NCBI GenBank assembly: GCA_035771175.1
Contig: CM069599.1
Span: 35,931,562 to 35,995,561, forward strand
Reading direction: 5' to 3'
Length of the DNA stretch: 64,000 nt
Source of the DNA: Paratinospora sagittata
Lineage: Eukaryota > Streptophyta > Magnoliopsida > Ranunculales > Menispermaceae
Shown: positions 35,314 to 47,413 of the stretch, piece after piece
Position numbering within the stretch: the stretch's first letter is position 1
Layout: each line of letters begins with the position of its first letter
Notes under the pieces: model-generated
Told to the model about the DNA's origin: nothing
Databases searched by the model: none
Seen by the model: the letters and a program-made list of their open reading frames with translations, nothing else
Made by a program: the position numbers and the translations under genes

Positions 35314-37457
35314 TGTAACGACTCACTTTCACTTATGATGTCATCATAACATAAAATGTCCGACTTTAGGTCTTGTGTCTGTATTTAATATGTATAGTTA
35401 TTATAGAACTCATATTTTGTGTGTATACGAAGTATTTACGTGTATTTTTCATGTTTCGATGTTGTTAAAATGAATGTATAAGTGGATATACACTAGGACA
35501 TGTAAATTTTCAATTTCTAGGTAGCAGAAGCGCGCTCCTTACGTAAAACTGAGAGTTAAAGCTTTTCAGTAATTGGAGAAGCACACTCCTTGAACAGAGA
35601 AACGTGCTCCTTGCGTAAAACTGAAATCTAGATTTTTCTAGGAACGGGAAAAGCGCACTCCTTTGAACCTGGCAAAGACCTGTTTTTCTCAGTTTTGAGC
35701 TGAGAAGTGCGCTTCCTCGGGAGAGAAGTGAGCTCATTGCGTCTGGGCTATTTTTTTTGTTTTAAATTACAAGTGGGCCCAACTTTGGTATATAAGCAAA
35801 ATCTCATTTTTTCTTCTTCATTTGCAGCTGAAAAAAGATAAGAAAGGAGAAGAGTGGAGAAATTTGGGGGTTTTGGGTGATTGGGAGCTGGTGGTGAACT
35901 TTGCTTCGAAGGTTATAATTCATCATCATTTCTTCCTTAGTTTTGCTTATTGGGTTGATTTTCTGCTACTGTGTAGTGTTTTGATTACATGCATGAGTTA
36001 TATTTTGGGGTAAAGTTAGGGTTTCTGAATATCAAACCCTAACAACTTTAAGCTTAGATTTCATTAATTGGAGTTGTTATACATGATTTAATGGTGAGTT
36101 TCCATTTTATTAATGAGTTTAACTTGTATAATTGGAACTTAACATGTATGTAGACTTTAATGGAATTTCTTATGATTTAAGTGTTCAAATGGAACCAATT
36201 TAATGAATTTGATAGTGTAGCACAGTGTTTAGTTCAATTTGACCGTGCAGAGATTTATCTAATTTGGGACTTTTGAGGCATTTGAATTGGAATTGGTCAA
36301 TTGAATTGTGTTAGGTGTTTTTGATCTAAATTGGTATGAATTTGATATGATTTGAGTTAGTAATTATGTATTTAGACATAATTGACTTGAAATTGATCAT
36401 TTGATGTATGTATATGATTCATTTAAGGTTTATGTAAGTTTATTGGCCAATTGAGATGTAATTGAGTTTTTTTAATTGGCTATTGGACTGTTTGTGAGTA
36501 TTTCACCTTATTTCTCCATTTATGGCATTGTATTTATATGAAATTAAATTGTTGAATGATATGCATTTATTATATATGTGCATTATATTTATGATCATGA
36601 GCACGAATTTTATGCAATAGAATGACTTTAGGCATTTAGGATTAAATACCTAAGCATTTGATTTCTTTTCATTTACTTATCCTTTGGGGAAAAGACCTTT
36701 CCAGGCTGAAGAACGCAAGGGTAGAAGGATTGTCATAGATAATGCGCTGGTCTAAACCTATAGTGCAATGGGGGAAGTGTAGGCATGTGTTATCCTGACG
36801 CGACCTCCTGTTGAGGCTTTTCTGTATATCTTTTTATGGAAATGATGCATAATTATATATTTAGTTTGGAAGCATGTATCATACACTTCATTGATGCATT
36901 TAAGTTTATCAATGTTATTTCAATGGCATACATGTTTTATAAATGCATTTGTAGAGATTATTGTGAGAATTATTCATTGAGCTAGTTGAGCTCATTCCAT
37001 TTTTTCCTTTTTTTTCAGGTCCAGATTAGAAATAAAAGGGCAATGCTAAAAGTTTGTGTGGCGTTCCTCTTATCCTTTTGAATGTAGGTTTTGGTTTGTA
37101 TATTTTATGAACTTGAAACTAGTTTTAATTGTTTTGTTCTTTTGAAATTGTATATAAATATCACAGGTGCTTATGTATATAAAACATAAATAGTTGTGGT
37201 TTGTTGGGATCGGTATATGATGGACTATTATTTGAGTTCTATATAGTTTTGAGGATTTTTTAACCTTAGGATAATTATTTGAATGACGATGTATTATTTA
37301 TTCTTGCTTCAATTATCTTGGCCATATACATGTTATGTATTTGGGTTTATTAGATACTTTTCACGTAGAAGCTTATCAGTACCTCAGGTCTTGTCGTGTT
37401 GTGGCTGAGGTCTTGTCGTGTTGTGGCATTATCTGAGATACTGTACCGATCGTGACA
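35314..37457. mobile_element. Probable solo LTR of a Ty3/gypsy-like retrotransposon
   Basis: It begins TGTAACGACTC and ends GATCGTGACA, so the ends are short inverted repeats of TG..CA type (TGTAACGA against TGTCACGA). Internal landmarks fit long gypsy LTRs: AGTTGAGCTCATTCC followed by a poly-pyrimidine/CAGGTCCAGA stretch near 36980-37025, and ATCCTGACGCGACCTCCTG near 36790. Near 35520-35740 a degenerate motif (GCGC.CTCCTT.CGTAAAAC) is repeated, and a 21-bp unit is duplicated near 37386-37427. No gag, pol or second LTR lies next to it. The 5-bp flanks (AAATT, TCACC) do not match, so the edges or a simple solo-LTR origin are uncertain. Confidence 0.5.
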
Positions 37458-37989
37458 TCACCTGAACCAAACCATTTAGGTTATATATTTTTCAAACCAA
37501 ACTAATTAGAGGCTGAGAGTAGTGCCAATTGGCACATATGAAACTTCCTCCCCTTGCTTCTGGGTTTGCAAACAGGCCACTATCAAATGTTTTTTTTTTT
37601 TTTTGAAACTATTTCTTAATATTAACCTATTAATTTTATTTTATTATCTTCACGTATATATATTTCTTCCCCTTAGCTTCCATTAAATATAAGAACAGAT
37701 TTTCTCCCAGTAATAAGGTAAATATTGCGCTCTCTTTTTTTTTTTTTAAATAAAACAAGGTAAATATTTTGGCCTACTTAATCAATAGATTATAGATGGA
37801 CCCAAAGACACCGCCGGAGCAAGCAATATCCTTTAAATTGGAAAAATGGCGATGCTCCGGAGATGTCTTCTTCCATAGGCCATAGCATCGTCGTCTTCTT
37901 CTTCTGAATTACAGTTTCAAATATTTCCTTCCTTTACTAAAACCCTAGACATAAACAAACCTACTAAACCCTAGACAACATTGGCAGCC
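37458..37989. other. Upstream region of OSB
   Basis: Contains poly-T tracts (37590-37603, 37735-37746) and the probable promoter and leader of OSB, including two ACCCTAGACA copies (about 37942 and 37969). Nothing else was recognised. Confidence 0.45.
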
Positions 37990-40900
37990 ATGAACAATCT
38001 ATCTCGTAAGCTCGCAGAAATGATATATTCTCCTTCTACAGAGAAACGATTGCTTCATCCGCTCATCAATCTCCAGTACTACGCTCTTCACTCTACTACA
38101 ACGAGACAGAAGAACCCTAGAAAACAGGACAAGACGACGGATCCAGCAGATTCGAAACTCGCTTCTGTTCGATCAACTTCAGGACCTTCTCCTCCTGCTG
38201 CTGCTGCAACTGGTTCTTCTGCTATTTCTGATCACCATGAATGGTCGAAGCTTGCGCAGAGAGATGCGAAGCCAAGCGCCGATTCGCCGAGGCCGAGCGA
38301 AATTCCTTGGCAGGCGAAGGTGGTTAATTCGGTGAACCTTATTGGTTCAGTAGCGATTCCAGTTCAGTTCCAGGAGTCTCCGGATGGAAAATACTGGGCT
38401 GGCACGATTCTTTCGCAGGAAAAGACTCATAACTGTGCTTCAATTTGGTATATTACTGCTCTTGTTATTTTATTAGGTTATCGTTGTTGTTCTAGCTGCT
38501 TCGTGAGGTTGATGCTTGCAGATGAAAAACAAAAAGGGGGAAAAATCGATGGAGATTACTAATTTATGTATAATAACTTACATTCATTTATGCATAGCTT
38601 GCTTTGGTTTGACATTTTGTTATGCTGGCTTGGGTCAAGTTTCAATGTGTAAATTGCTCTAATGAATTACTTTGGGTGTAATAGTTCTGAGTTTTGAACA
38701 GAATTTATATGTTATATTATTGATTGGTCTCAGCTTTGTTTGCGTGGATGGAGAGTTGATTCGTTATATTTTCTGTGAAGCAGGATTCCATTAATTTTTG
38801 AAGGTGATTTGGCTCATGCTGCTGCTTGCCATTTGAAGGAAAAGGATCTTGTTCACATTGCTGGGCATCTAATTGGGGATGCACCAACATTCAATGTGGA
38901 GCCGAGGCAATCTAGCATTCAGGTTTTTTATTTATTTTTTCTCTCCAAGTCATTGTGCCTTTTAATATGTGATAATTGTCATTTTGGTGTAATCTATGAT
39001 ATATAAATTTCACTTTATTAATTTACTTTGGAGACTAAAATAGTTTGTCTTTGAATGGAAATTAATCTCTGGATTTCGTATTTTATTTATTTAACATCAA
39101 ATATATCACCATGTTAGGTTATGGTGGATAGCCTAAGTTTTGTCCAAGAACCTCATAGGAGGAAGGAAAGCCACACATCTTATAAGCAAGATGAACAAAC
39201 ATCTAACATTTCTGGTACGTGTTCATTTAAATGCATTTATAGCAAGTACATTATCTGTCTTCATTCCTTCCCTCTCCCCAATGCTAATCCTTCTTAATTC
39301 GTCTTGAACTTTTTTCCTTTTAATATTGTTGATAATGATAATTGCATCTAGTTGTTTGGATGCGTCTTTTGCTTTTAAATTGCCAGCACTTATATTCGCC
39401 ATTGCTTTTCTGTTGTTTTATTTAACTAGTTTTAATCAAGGTTATGAACTTCGTGAGGTGTAATTGAGAAAAATTTCCTTCGTGAAGTGAGGTGTGAGTC
39501 TCACAAGCGATAAGAGGTTGAGCACTTTTTTTTTTTTTTTTTTCCAGAAGAAACAAACTTTTATTAATGAAAAGGAGAACAAACAAAACGGGGCATCAGA
39601 GATGCACCAGACCATTAGGGACCAAAACCCCAAAGAAACAAACACGACAACACCCAATAGCTCCCACAAACACCAAAGAACAACAACAACCTAGCCCTAA
39701 AAACAACTTGCCCAATTTCTACACCACTCCGAACCTGAGAACCCCCTACTCAATTTTGAACAAGCCACCCAATTACAGGCTTGCCATTTTGCCTCCTCCC
39801 AAATGCCAAAGCAATCAAGAGACTTATCGCCAAAAGATCTCCTATTCCTTTCCAACCAAAGAGTTGCAAACGCCACAATTTTCCAAATTTCCTTGGCCTT
39901 AGCAAAACAATTGGCCAAAAGGGATAAGGAAATGCACTCATGCAGGGAGGAGTGAGATGTTATTCCCCCGTCAATAAAAACCCCCCAAAACTCCCACACA
40001 TTTCTAGCCGTTCTACACTGAAGAAAGATATGATCAATTGATACACCATCTTGCAAACATAAGGGACGACAATGGGGAGATAAATAACAAGAAGGGAACC
40101 GTTTTTGGAAAATGTTCAATGTATTAAGTTTACCATGAACAAGAAGCCAACCAAACACCTTAATCTTTGATGGGATCAGAGCATTCCAAATGTGAGAAAA
40201 AATGGTAAGGGGAGGAAATGATGAGGCATCAGTCATATGGCCAAAAAAGGATTTACAGGTGAAGGATCTAGATGAATCTAATGACCATTTTAACCTATCC
40301 AAGTTGTCAGAAAAACGAATTTGGCTAAGGGTTGACAAGAAGAGGTCAATTTCACATATTATAATATAAGATTTCCAAATGTCAAGTTTTTAACTATTTA
40401 AAAAGAAACCTGGCAAATAAAATGCTAGATATTTGGTGCTAACTGCTTTTCAATACTCACATTTCTAGTAGCCTTTCTAAGCTTTTGTTTTTTAAATTAT
40501 ATTTGATGTGACTCATTTTAATAAACCCTTAGAAACAATATCCACAAAATATTTTCAAGTAATGTGCATGCAACCTCCGACACCATAAGCCAAGGCTTGT
40601 GGTTTCAAATTTTGGATCTCTTCTAAATGACTAAGATTAGAACTTTATGAAAAAAAAATAACTAGCATTTTCTTTCCTGATATCAATAGAAGTCTTTTAG
40701 GATTATTATTCGAAAATATGAATAAAAATGGGCTTAGTCTGAGCCTTCATTGATAGATAGTAAGGCTTAAGCCTCACATAATCTTAAGTGTGAACCTGAG
40801 GTAGGTGAGGCATAAGTCTCGCAACATAACAATGAGACTTAAGTCTCAAGGCAGTTTTTAGCTGCCTTGAGGCATAAGCGTTGTTCAATTTTTTAATGCT

Positions 40901-43655
40901 ACGATGTTTATTTCATATTGTTTACTCATCCTGGTGCTTCTAATAATTATTTGATAACAATGCTATAGTGTTGTTTCAGAAATCCTTACCACTTTAGAAC
41001 ATAGCTTCACTTTACATGGCTGATGAAATAGATCCCTTTACTGCGTGATTATTTTATATTGCTCAAACCTCTATATATTGAGTGTTAAGAAAACAACTCA
41101 ATGTCATTAAGAAAAGGCTCTGTTGAGAGTAGTAATAGTAGTAGAGCAACATAGATTCATGTATTTTACAATTGTAAAACCAACATGCAATATCACTAAG
41201 AATTTAAAAAGTCACAGTTCTGTGTCTATGCTTCCTGATGACTTTACTATTATTTATATTTTTAATTTTTTTTCCTATTCCAAATCTTTTACCCCAAGCT
41301 TTGAGGACCTTGGGCTTTCATGAATTGAAAGGCCCCACAAAACATTGCATGGCAATCTCAATTCGTGTTGCTTTGCTATCATGCCAGTTATCTATAATAT
41401 ATATATAGTGCAAAAACTTGTTTCTTTTCCTCTGCTGTTGGGTTTTTGGCTTCAGCACCTCTGGTGCTTTCTTGTATTCTTTGTCTTTTTTAGCATTATA
41501 ATATATATATATATATATATATCGCTTCTTCTCAAAAAAAAAAAAAAAAGTGCAAAAACTTAATGAGGTCATCGTGTGGCCATTTTTTGCTGAAGATCGA
41601 AAAATTAACTCTCTAAACTTTATAGTTATCTTTTATTATAAAGTTAGTTATAGGGTTAACGTATTGATTTAAGTTGCTTAAACAATCTCCATTACCCTCA
41701 ACATCTCATACTTCTGTGCAAAGTTCTCGATGCTAACATTTTACTCTCTTACCCTCTTTCTATTTTCAAACAGAAAATACATCATTAATGTTAATCTTCT
41801 ACTCATAAACAACATTAATATCTTTTTATAAGTAACAATAATAATATTAAGCCACAATTTATCCTCTGGAAGGTTCACTTCTGTCTTCTCCTTTTCAACG
41901 GATATGCACAGTATGTGGGATTATGTTTGCATTTATATTCTTGATTTTGTTCATAGTAAGGGGTCTCTCTCTTGTCAGATAATGCTGAGATGAATGGATC
42001 CTCTCCAGAGAACTTGTGGAAAGACCTTGTTGGCAATCCAAACCAGTGGTGGGACAACCGAAAGGCTAAGCTTCTAGGATCAGTGAGTATCTCTCATGGT
42101 AGTTTGTATCTGAAATGTTTGGCTTTTAACGAAGTGCATCCTTGGAATTTTTGGTGTTGTTATGTTATCTAGATTAGTCCAAAGTACCCAGATTTTAGAC
42201 ACAAGGACAGTCGCCAAGGCTTATGGATTGACACTGCACCAGAGTGGGCCCTGTTAAAACTTGAAAAACTGGAGTTTGATAGTACGTCTAAGACAAGTCA
42301 AGGAAAGGAATCAAAGAATAAAAAAGGTGAGCTTGATTATTATGTCTCTACTTTAAGCACATACCCAATGCACAACTAGTTTTTGTACTATATATTGATT
42401 ATACGCTTCATGACTTGTGTGTTATACTAGTGGAACGGATATTGTTTTGTACCACAGAAACTACTAAATAAGGATTCTTTGGCTGTTTGCCTGGCAATGC
42501 TGTTCTCTATTGTTATCTGAACTGACATTAATGCTTTATGATTCTTTATGTATTGAGTTGTGATTGGCATGATTTGATGTTTGTGATCAAATAAGTCTAG
42601 ATTTAGGGATATTTAGGCTGTGTTTGGCGTGTGGTTTAAAAACTGGGATACAATCCAAATGAATTTGGAAAAGTACTTTTTGTTTTTGTTTGTTTGTTTG
42701 TTTGTTTTTTTTCAAAAGGCAACAAGTTTTCTGACTAAAATCTTAGAAAGCTGTTTTTTGCATTCGATCAAAAAAAATATATATTTTCTGTATTTTCAAG
42801 TTTTAGTATATAAACAATTGTATCCGGATAAAAAAAAAACCAAACGCAACCTACAAATAACCATTTGTGAGCATGTAGGATCATTCTCAAAAAGGATGAG
42901 CCTGTTATGATACTTACACTACCAAGCTAGTGAGCAATGGCCTTTAATTTTAAATAATTATGGACTAATAGTTAATCTTTAGAGAGGTCCTTTATCAGAT
43001 GAACACTTATGTGATGGCGACTTCTGTGGTAAGAATGCCATCTCATCAAATTATAGACATTAATTCTCTACATAATGGCGTAATTTTTCTTGGTATTTGC
43101 TTTGCCTAGAAAATTACAATGCCATGGACAAATTGATGTTTTGAACTGGATTTGAAAAAGAAAAAGAAGAAGAAGGATTTAGACAGGAAGACAGATTGGA
43201 ATGATTGAGTGCTCTTTTTCTTCTTCTTTTTTCCATCTTTAATTACTCCCTGGATATTGTGTGATCACTCTTTTATATACTCTTTGTACATAAATTGTTC
43301 ATTCCTTTATTTTTGTGTGGAATCAGATGAGCAATCTTGGAAAGACTTGGTGGATAATCCTAAGAACTGGTGGGACAACAGATCTGACAAGGTGGTTCTA
43401 AATTTTGATTTCCATAGAGTTGGATTTTATTCTTATGACTCAGTTGGCGGAAGTAACCCTTCTCCTTTTGTTATTGTGGATTCTTATATGTATTCTCATA
43501 ATTTGCAGCGCAATGCTAGAGCACCTGATTTTAAACACAAGAATACCGGTGAAGGGTTATGGCTAAATAGCTCGCCTGTTTGGGTGCAGGACCTACTGCC
43601 ACCAGTGAAATCTGTAGACACTGCTTTCATGGGAAAAGATGCAATGTTGTCTTGA
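37990..43655 (+). CDS. OSB: Organellar single-stranded DNA-binding protein (OSB family), seven exons
   Basis: OSB proteins bind ssDNA in mitochondria or plastids and limit illegitimate recombination of organelle DNA (family knowledge). Exons: 37990-38447, 38784-38922, 39118-39214, 41979-42082, 42173-42326, 43327-43391, 43509-43655; 1164 nt, 387 aa. The N-terminus is basic and Ser/Thr-rich, a likely organelle transit peptide. The OB-fold (about residues 110-215) runs VNSVNLIGSVAIPVQFQ, WAGTILSQEK, DLAHAAACHLKEKDLVHIAGH. Two plant-specific PDF motifs follow, each split by an intron: LWKDLVGNPNQWWDNR...YPDFRHK...GLWID and SWKDLVDNPKNWWDNR...APDFKHK...GLWL. The start is the ATG at 37990, in frame with the transit sequence. 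Intron 3 (2.76 kb) is enlarged by a LINE fragment. Which OSB member it is would need a tree. Confidence 0.92.
39525..40345 (-). mobile_element. 3' fragment of a LINE in OSB intron 3 (antisense)
   Basis: A poly-T run at 39525-39543 is the poly-A tail on the minus strand. The 213-codon open frame 39697-40338 (-) is the RT zinc-binding region: FTCKSFF, IWNALIPSKIKVFGWLLVHG, SPHCRPLCLQDGVSIDHIFLQC and a C-terminal ASCF-type end. It is strongly 5'-truncated and lacks the RT palm. It lies antisense to OSB and between splice sites, so it should be removed by splicing. Confidence 0.85.
42613..42853. mobile_element. hAT-like MITE in OSB intron 5
   Basis: The left end TAGGCTGTGTTTGGCGTGTGG and the reversed right end TAGGTTGCGTTTGGTTTTT are inverted repeats. 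It is about 240 bp with a (GTTT)n run inside (42688-42708). No convincing 8-bp duplication. Confidence 0.5.
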
Positions 43656-44490
43656 CTGTAAAACTATGGAATTATATACATATTAAGGTTATATGCTACA
43701 TTTGTAATTATTTTATTTTGATTGCCATGATATTTAGGGTTTCAATCTAACTGTAGTAATTGCAGGTAAAGCCGCCAACCAAGTGAAGGTGAACAAATGC
43801 TGTGGCATTCAGCGTAGAGCCTACTAACTGCTGGCGTGTGTTTCCTGATACCAAAAAAAAAAAATCATCTCCTAACAGTTTTTTGATTCAACTCAACCAC
43901 TTTAGTTCCTCTGAGGCTTCTTTGTATTATTTGAGAGCTGTAATAGCCAAGTAAAATTAGTTTGTTTTGTTTCCAACAGCTCTTCCTGGTCAAAAAATGC
44001 ATTGTCATTCTTTCCTACGAGGAAGAAATTGCAGAGTTTTTTCATGGAACATGTTTTATTTTTTATTTTTTATGATGGAAACAAGCATTTGTTTTTAAGC
44101 TTTACTTCAGGTGTCTGTGATTGTTACCAGGATATTTTGTCTGATGTACAGAGGTATATCATTCATATTGCAAGAAAACAAGAAAAACTCCTAAATTACT
44201 TGTATGGATGACTGATAAAAGTTGAATATTATTGCTGAACAGCCTCTGCATAATCAAGTAGAGCTTGAAATATCCTTTTGGCAAACTGGACTTCAAATTC
44301 TACTACACCTTACATAAACGTTATAAGGGAAAAAAAAAAAAAAAAAATCCCACATCAGGAATAATCTGGCTATCTCATCAAAATATGCCCCGAGCCTTGC
44401 TACTCCAGATGAGGAATTCATCTCTCACCAAAAATTGTAAAAATAGCGAGGAGATATGATCTGTCAAGTGATATAGGATTGGCTCAACAA
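43656..44490. other. Intergenic between converging OSB and bL28m
   Basis: Holds the 3' regions of both genes. A poly-A tract lies at 44331-44347. No other feature was recognised. Confidence 0.5.
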
Positions 44491-46274
44491 CTAAGAGTTA
44501 GCAACCAACTGCACAGGCAAATTAGCATCAGTGCTGCCATCGCCCACCTTGTTAGCTTCTTTGCCTTCCTCTATTTGCTTCTGTTTCCCTGAACCTTGGT
44601 AATTCTTCCTTCTTGCCTCCCTTCGAGCAGCCCTCTCAGCAAGTTTCTGGTCTTTGAATCCCTGTTCAATCTTAGCTTCTTCCTCAGGTGAGAAAAAGCC
44701 TACTTCCATCTCCCCAAGCTCTTCATACATCTTTTCAATCCTTGCCTTCCAGAACAAACCCATCTCTGTGTCCATCTTGTGGTATGGCGTCTTCAGCAAG
44801 TACTCGTCAATCCCACCAGCCTTGTCAATGCACCTCAATGCATGAGTAGTAACCTTGACGCGGATGTGTCGGTCAAAGATGTAGCTGAATAGCCGCTTGT
44901 CTTGCACATTTGGTTTCCAAGTCCTCCTGGATCTATTAACACCACCACAAGAAAAGTGAGATTTTACCAACTTTCTCTATTGATCCCTTGATTTATAAAT
45001 GAAAACAAATCTATTTGCACCCAAATAAATAAAAAAAATACAAATCTATTAGTGATTACTTGATAAATATAGTTGGGCCCTCACCCCTAAGCCATAACTT
45101 TTAAGGCCGAGTAGCTTCTAACATAGTATCAAGAGTTCTAGTTTTATGAGAGGTCTTGGTCTTAAGTTTCATTATTACCATTTGCATATTCTTCAATTTC
45201 CTCTAAATCTGAGGAGTGTTAGTGATAGTTTTATATGCATTGTCCAAATAATTGTGGGTTTCAAACCATAATTCATATCTTTAAACACAATCGGTCTTGG
45301 TCCCAAGCCATTGCATTAGGTAGTTGATAACTAACGTAAAATTTTGTAAGACCAACAACAATAACATAAATTTACTAAAATCAAACTACATGCAGGGCTA
45401 AGATGTCCCAAAGCCAACTTAGGCCTTGATCGAACGAAGTGGAGGAACAGATTCATTACACAATCTCATGTACTTGGGAAAAGCTGTAGCTGAGTGTTCT
45501 TTTTTTTTTTTTTGGTGTGTGTGTGTAGATCAAGCAGGTTGAACAAAATCCCAACAGAGTGAAAGGGAGTTGGATTAGAACAGATGCAGCTACGGGCAAC
45601 TGAAGCCTAGTATTTAAATCTGTTCAATGATGGCAAAGGATTGTTACAATTCCCAAATGCTTCGACTAGAACAAAGAAATTAAAAGCCATCCATTAACCT
45701 CTTGAAAGAATTCTTCCTTCAACTACTAGTGTTCCGCAAACGCCAATCTGTACTTTACAAGCACTACTTCATTTTGAACTCTATACTCTCCCAACAAATT
45801 TATCCTCTTTCATTTGAAACTAAGCCACACTCAAATGGTCTTTTGGCTTCATTTTGAACATCAAAAACATTTTACTCTACCTCGAATACTGTCTAGAGAT
45901 TCTCCGTAGTCTGTCAAGAACAAAGACCACCAAACAGCACGGATTAAGCTGCGATGGTAACTTAAACTCACTTCATTTCACGCACAAATTGAATAAATAG
46001 ACCAACAATCAATCGATCAATCAATCAAATTTTAAGGAACCATAAGGATTTGAGAAAAGAAAGAGAAAAAAGATTACTTGTTTCCACCGTCTTCGCTGAT
46101 CTGGTTTCCGAACTGGATGTGACGACCAGCGTAAATCCCTCTCTTGGCTCTTCCCATCACGATCTTCCGATCAGGTATACATTTCTTCAGCGACTCTTTA
46201 ACGCCTGGCGCCAAGTTCTCCTCCCCCACCTTCCGAACGATCTTCTTGTACAGTTCCTTCGATCTGAACGCCAT
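44491..46274 (-). CDS. MRPL28: Mitochondrial large-subunit ribosomal protein bL28m, two exons
   Basis: Structural protein of the mitochondrial 50S-type subunit (family knowledge). Exons in transcript order: 46078-46274 and 44491-44932, with a GT-AG intron of 1145 nt; 639 nt, 212 aa. The L28 core is split by the intron: KRGIYAGRHIQFGNQISEDG then SRRTWKPNVQDKRLFSY (junction G-N-K-S-R), followed by HIRVKVTTHALRCIDKAGGI and EYLLKTPYHKMDTEMGL. The C-terminal ~60 residues are a charged helix-like extension (PEEEAKIEQGFKDQKLAER) typical of the plant mitochondrial form. No separate cleavable presequence is obvious; the import signal may be the basic N-terminus (RSKELYKKIVRKVG). It is divergent from the activase-like gene. 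Confidence 0.93.
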
Positions 46275-47413
46275 TTTTTCCCAAATGATCTGAGATTGAA
46301 AATCTGCTATACAATAAGCAACATGTGAAAGCTCAGTATCGAATTAGGTTTTAGGTTTTAGGTTTTATGGCTCTTTTAAAAAACGAAATAAAAAAGGACG
46401 GGGTATGGAACTTGGGCGCCTTTTAAGTTTTAACCATGGAATACTGACGTTTGGATTTCGCCTCTTCATATTTAGTCTTTACCTTCCTCATTTTTTCACT
46501 ACTTTTCTGGCCAACCAAAAAATTACATGTTTAACATTATTTTTATTTTTATTTTTTCATACCAATAATGTTTTTAAACCCACTTATCCATCTGTACTGA
46601 GTCAGGAAAGACGTTTCTGTCATGTCCGAATCTAAAAAGATTAATTTTGTCTAAAAAGGACGAGGACGCCTCTCAGGCACTGAAAAATTGGCAAAAATCA
46701 ACTTCTCTTTAATACCTTGATTTTTTTTAAAAAAAATTCATATAGAGAAGGACTATTTATTTTACCAAATAAATAACTCACCTTATTGAATATAAAACTC
46801 ATCCTCACTTCACGCCCCATTTCTAACTTGTCATTACAGATAGTGTTTGGTAACTTTACGTTTTTTAGCTTTACAATTTTTAGTTCTAAAAAAAATTAAG
46901 AGTTTATTTTAAAAATATTATTTAGTAACAAAAATACTCAAATTTTTTATTTTTAAAAAATAAAAATAGAAATTAATATGCTACATTTGATTAACTTATT
47001 AAATTTAAATTGTGACAAATTTTTATAAGTGTGACAAATTATTCTATATAATGATTAATATAAATTTGGTGTGTTACAAATTATTCTTAATATAGTTTGA
47101 TCATCCTCTGTTACAATCACAGGATAAACCTCTACAAGAAAGAATAATTTTTTTTTATTTTTTATTTTAAAAGTTTAACTTCTACTATTTACCAAACTTT
47201 ATTTTAATTAAAAGTTAATAAATTATTAAAAAACGATTAGAGTTTGAAAAAAATTAAAAGTTATGATTAGAGTTAGTAAGCGCCAAATCCTTTATTATTC
47301 TAGTTCCCTTGTCCAACGATAACAAGTTAAGTAGTTCACAACTTTCCTGTGGCGCCAAGTGGTTCATAGCAGACGTCTCAAGATAAGTAGTCCATAACCC
47401 ACAGCAACAAACA
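46275..47413. other. Divergent intergenic region with a possible MITE
   Basis: Shared upstream region of bL28m and the activase-like gene. GTAGTTTAGGTTTTAGG-like repeats (about 46340-46370) lie in the bL28m leader. Ends resembling hAT MITEs, AGTGTTTGGTAACTTTACG (about 46852) and, reversed, AAAGTTTGGTAAATAGTAG (about 47190), bracket about 350 bp of AT-rich sequence. Their pairing is weak, so I do not call an element. Confidence 0.35.

Noticed and set aside
35510..35737. 75-aa minus-strand frame with repeated RSAL/RSTF motifs
   Set aside because: It lies within the solo-LTR-like block and reflects its degenerate repeated motif.
35822..36013. 63-aa plus-strand frame after a TATATAAG-like site
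   Set aside because: Inside the same block, with no homology recognised; a leader-type sequence of an LTR is more likely.
39525..40345. Alternative OSB exon from the intronic LINE frame
   Set aside because: The frame is antisense to OSB and is plainly RT zinc-binding sequence.
46850..47210. hAT MITE upstream of the activase-like gene
   Set aside because: The two GTTTGGTAA-type ends pair only over a short stretch and no target duplication was found.
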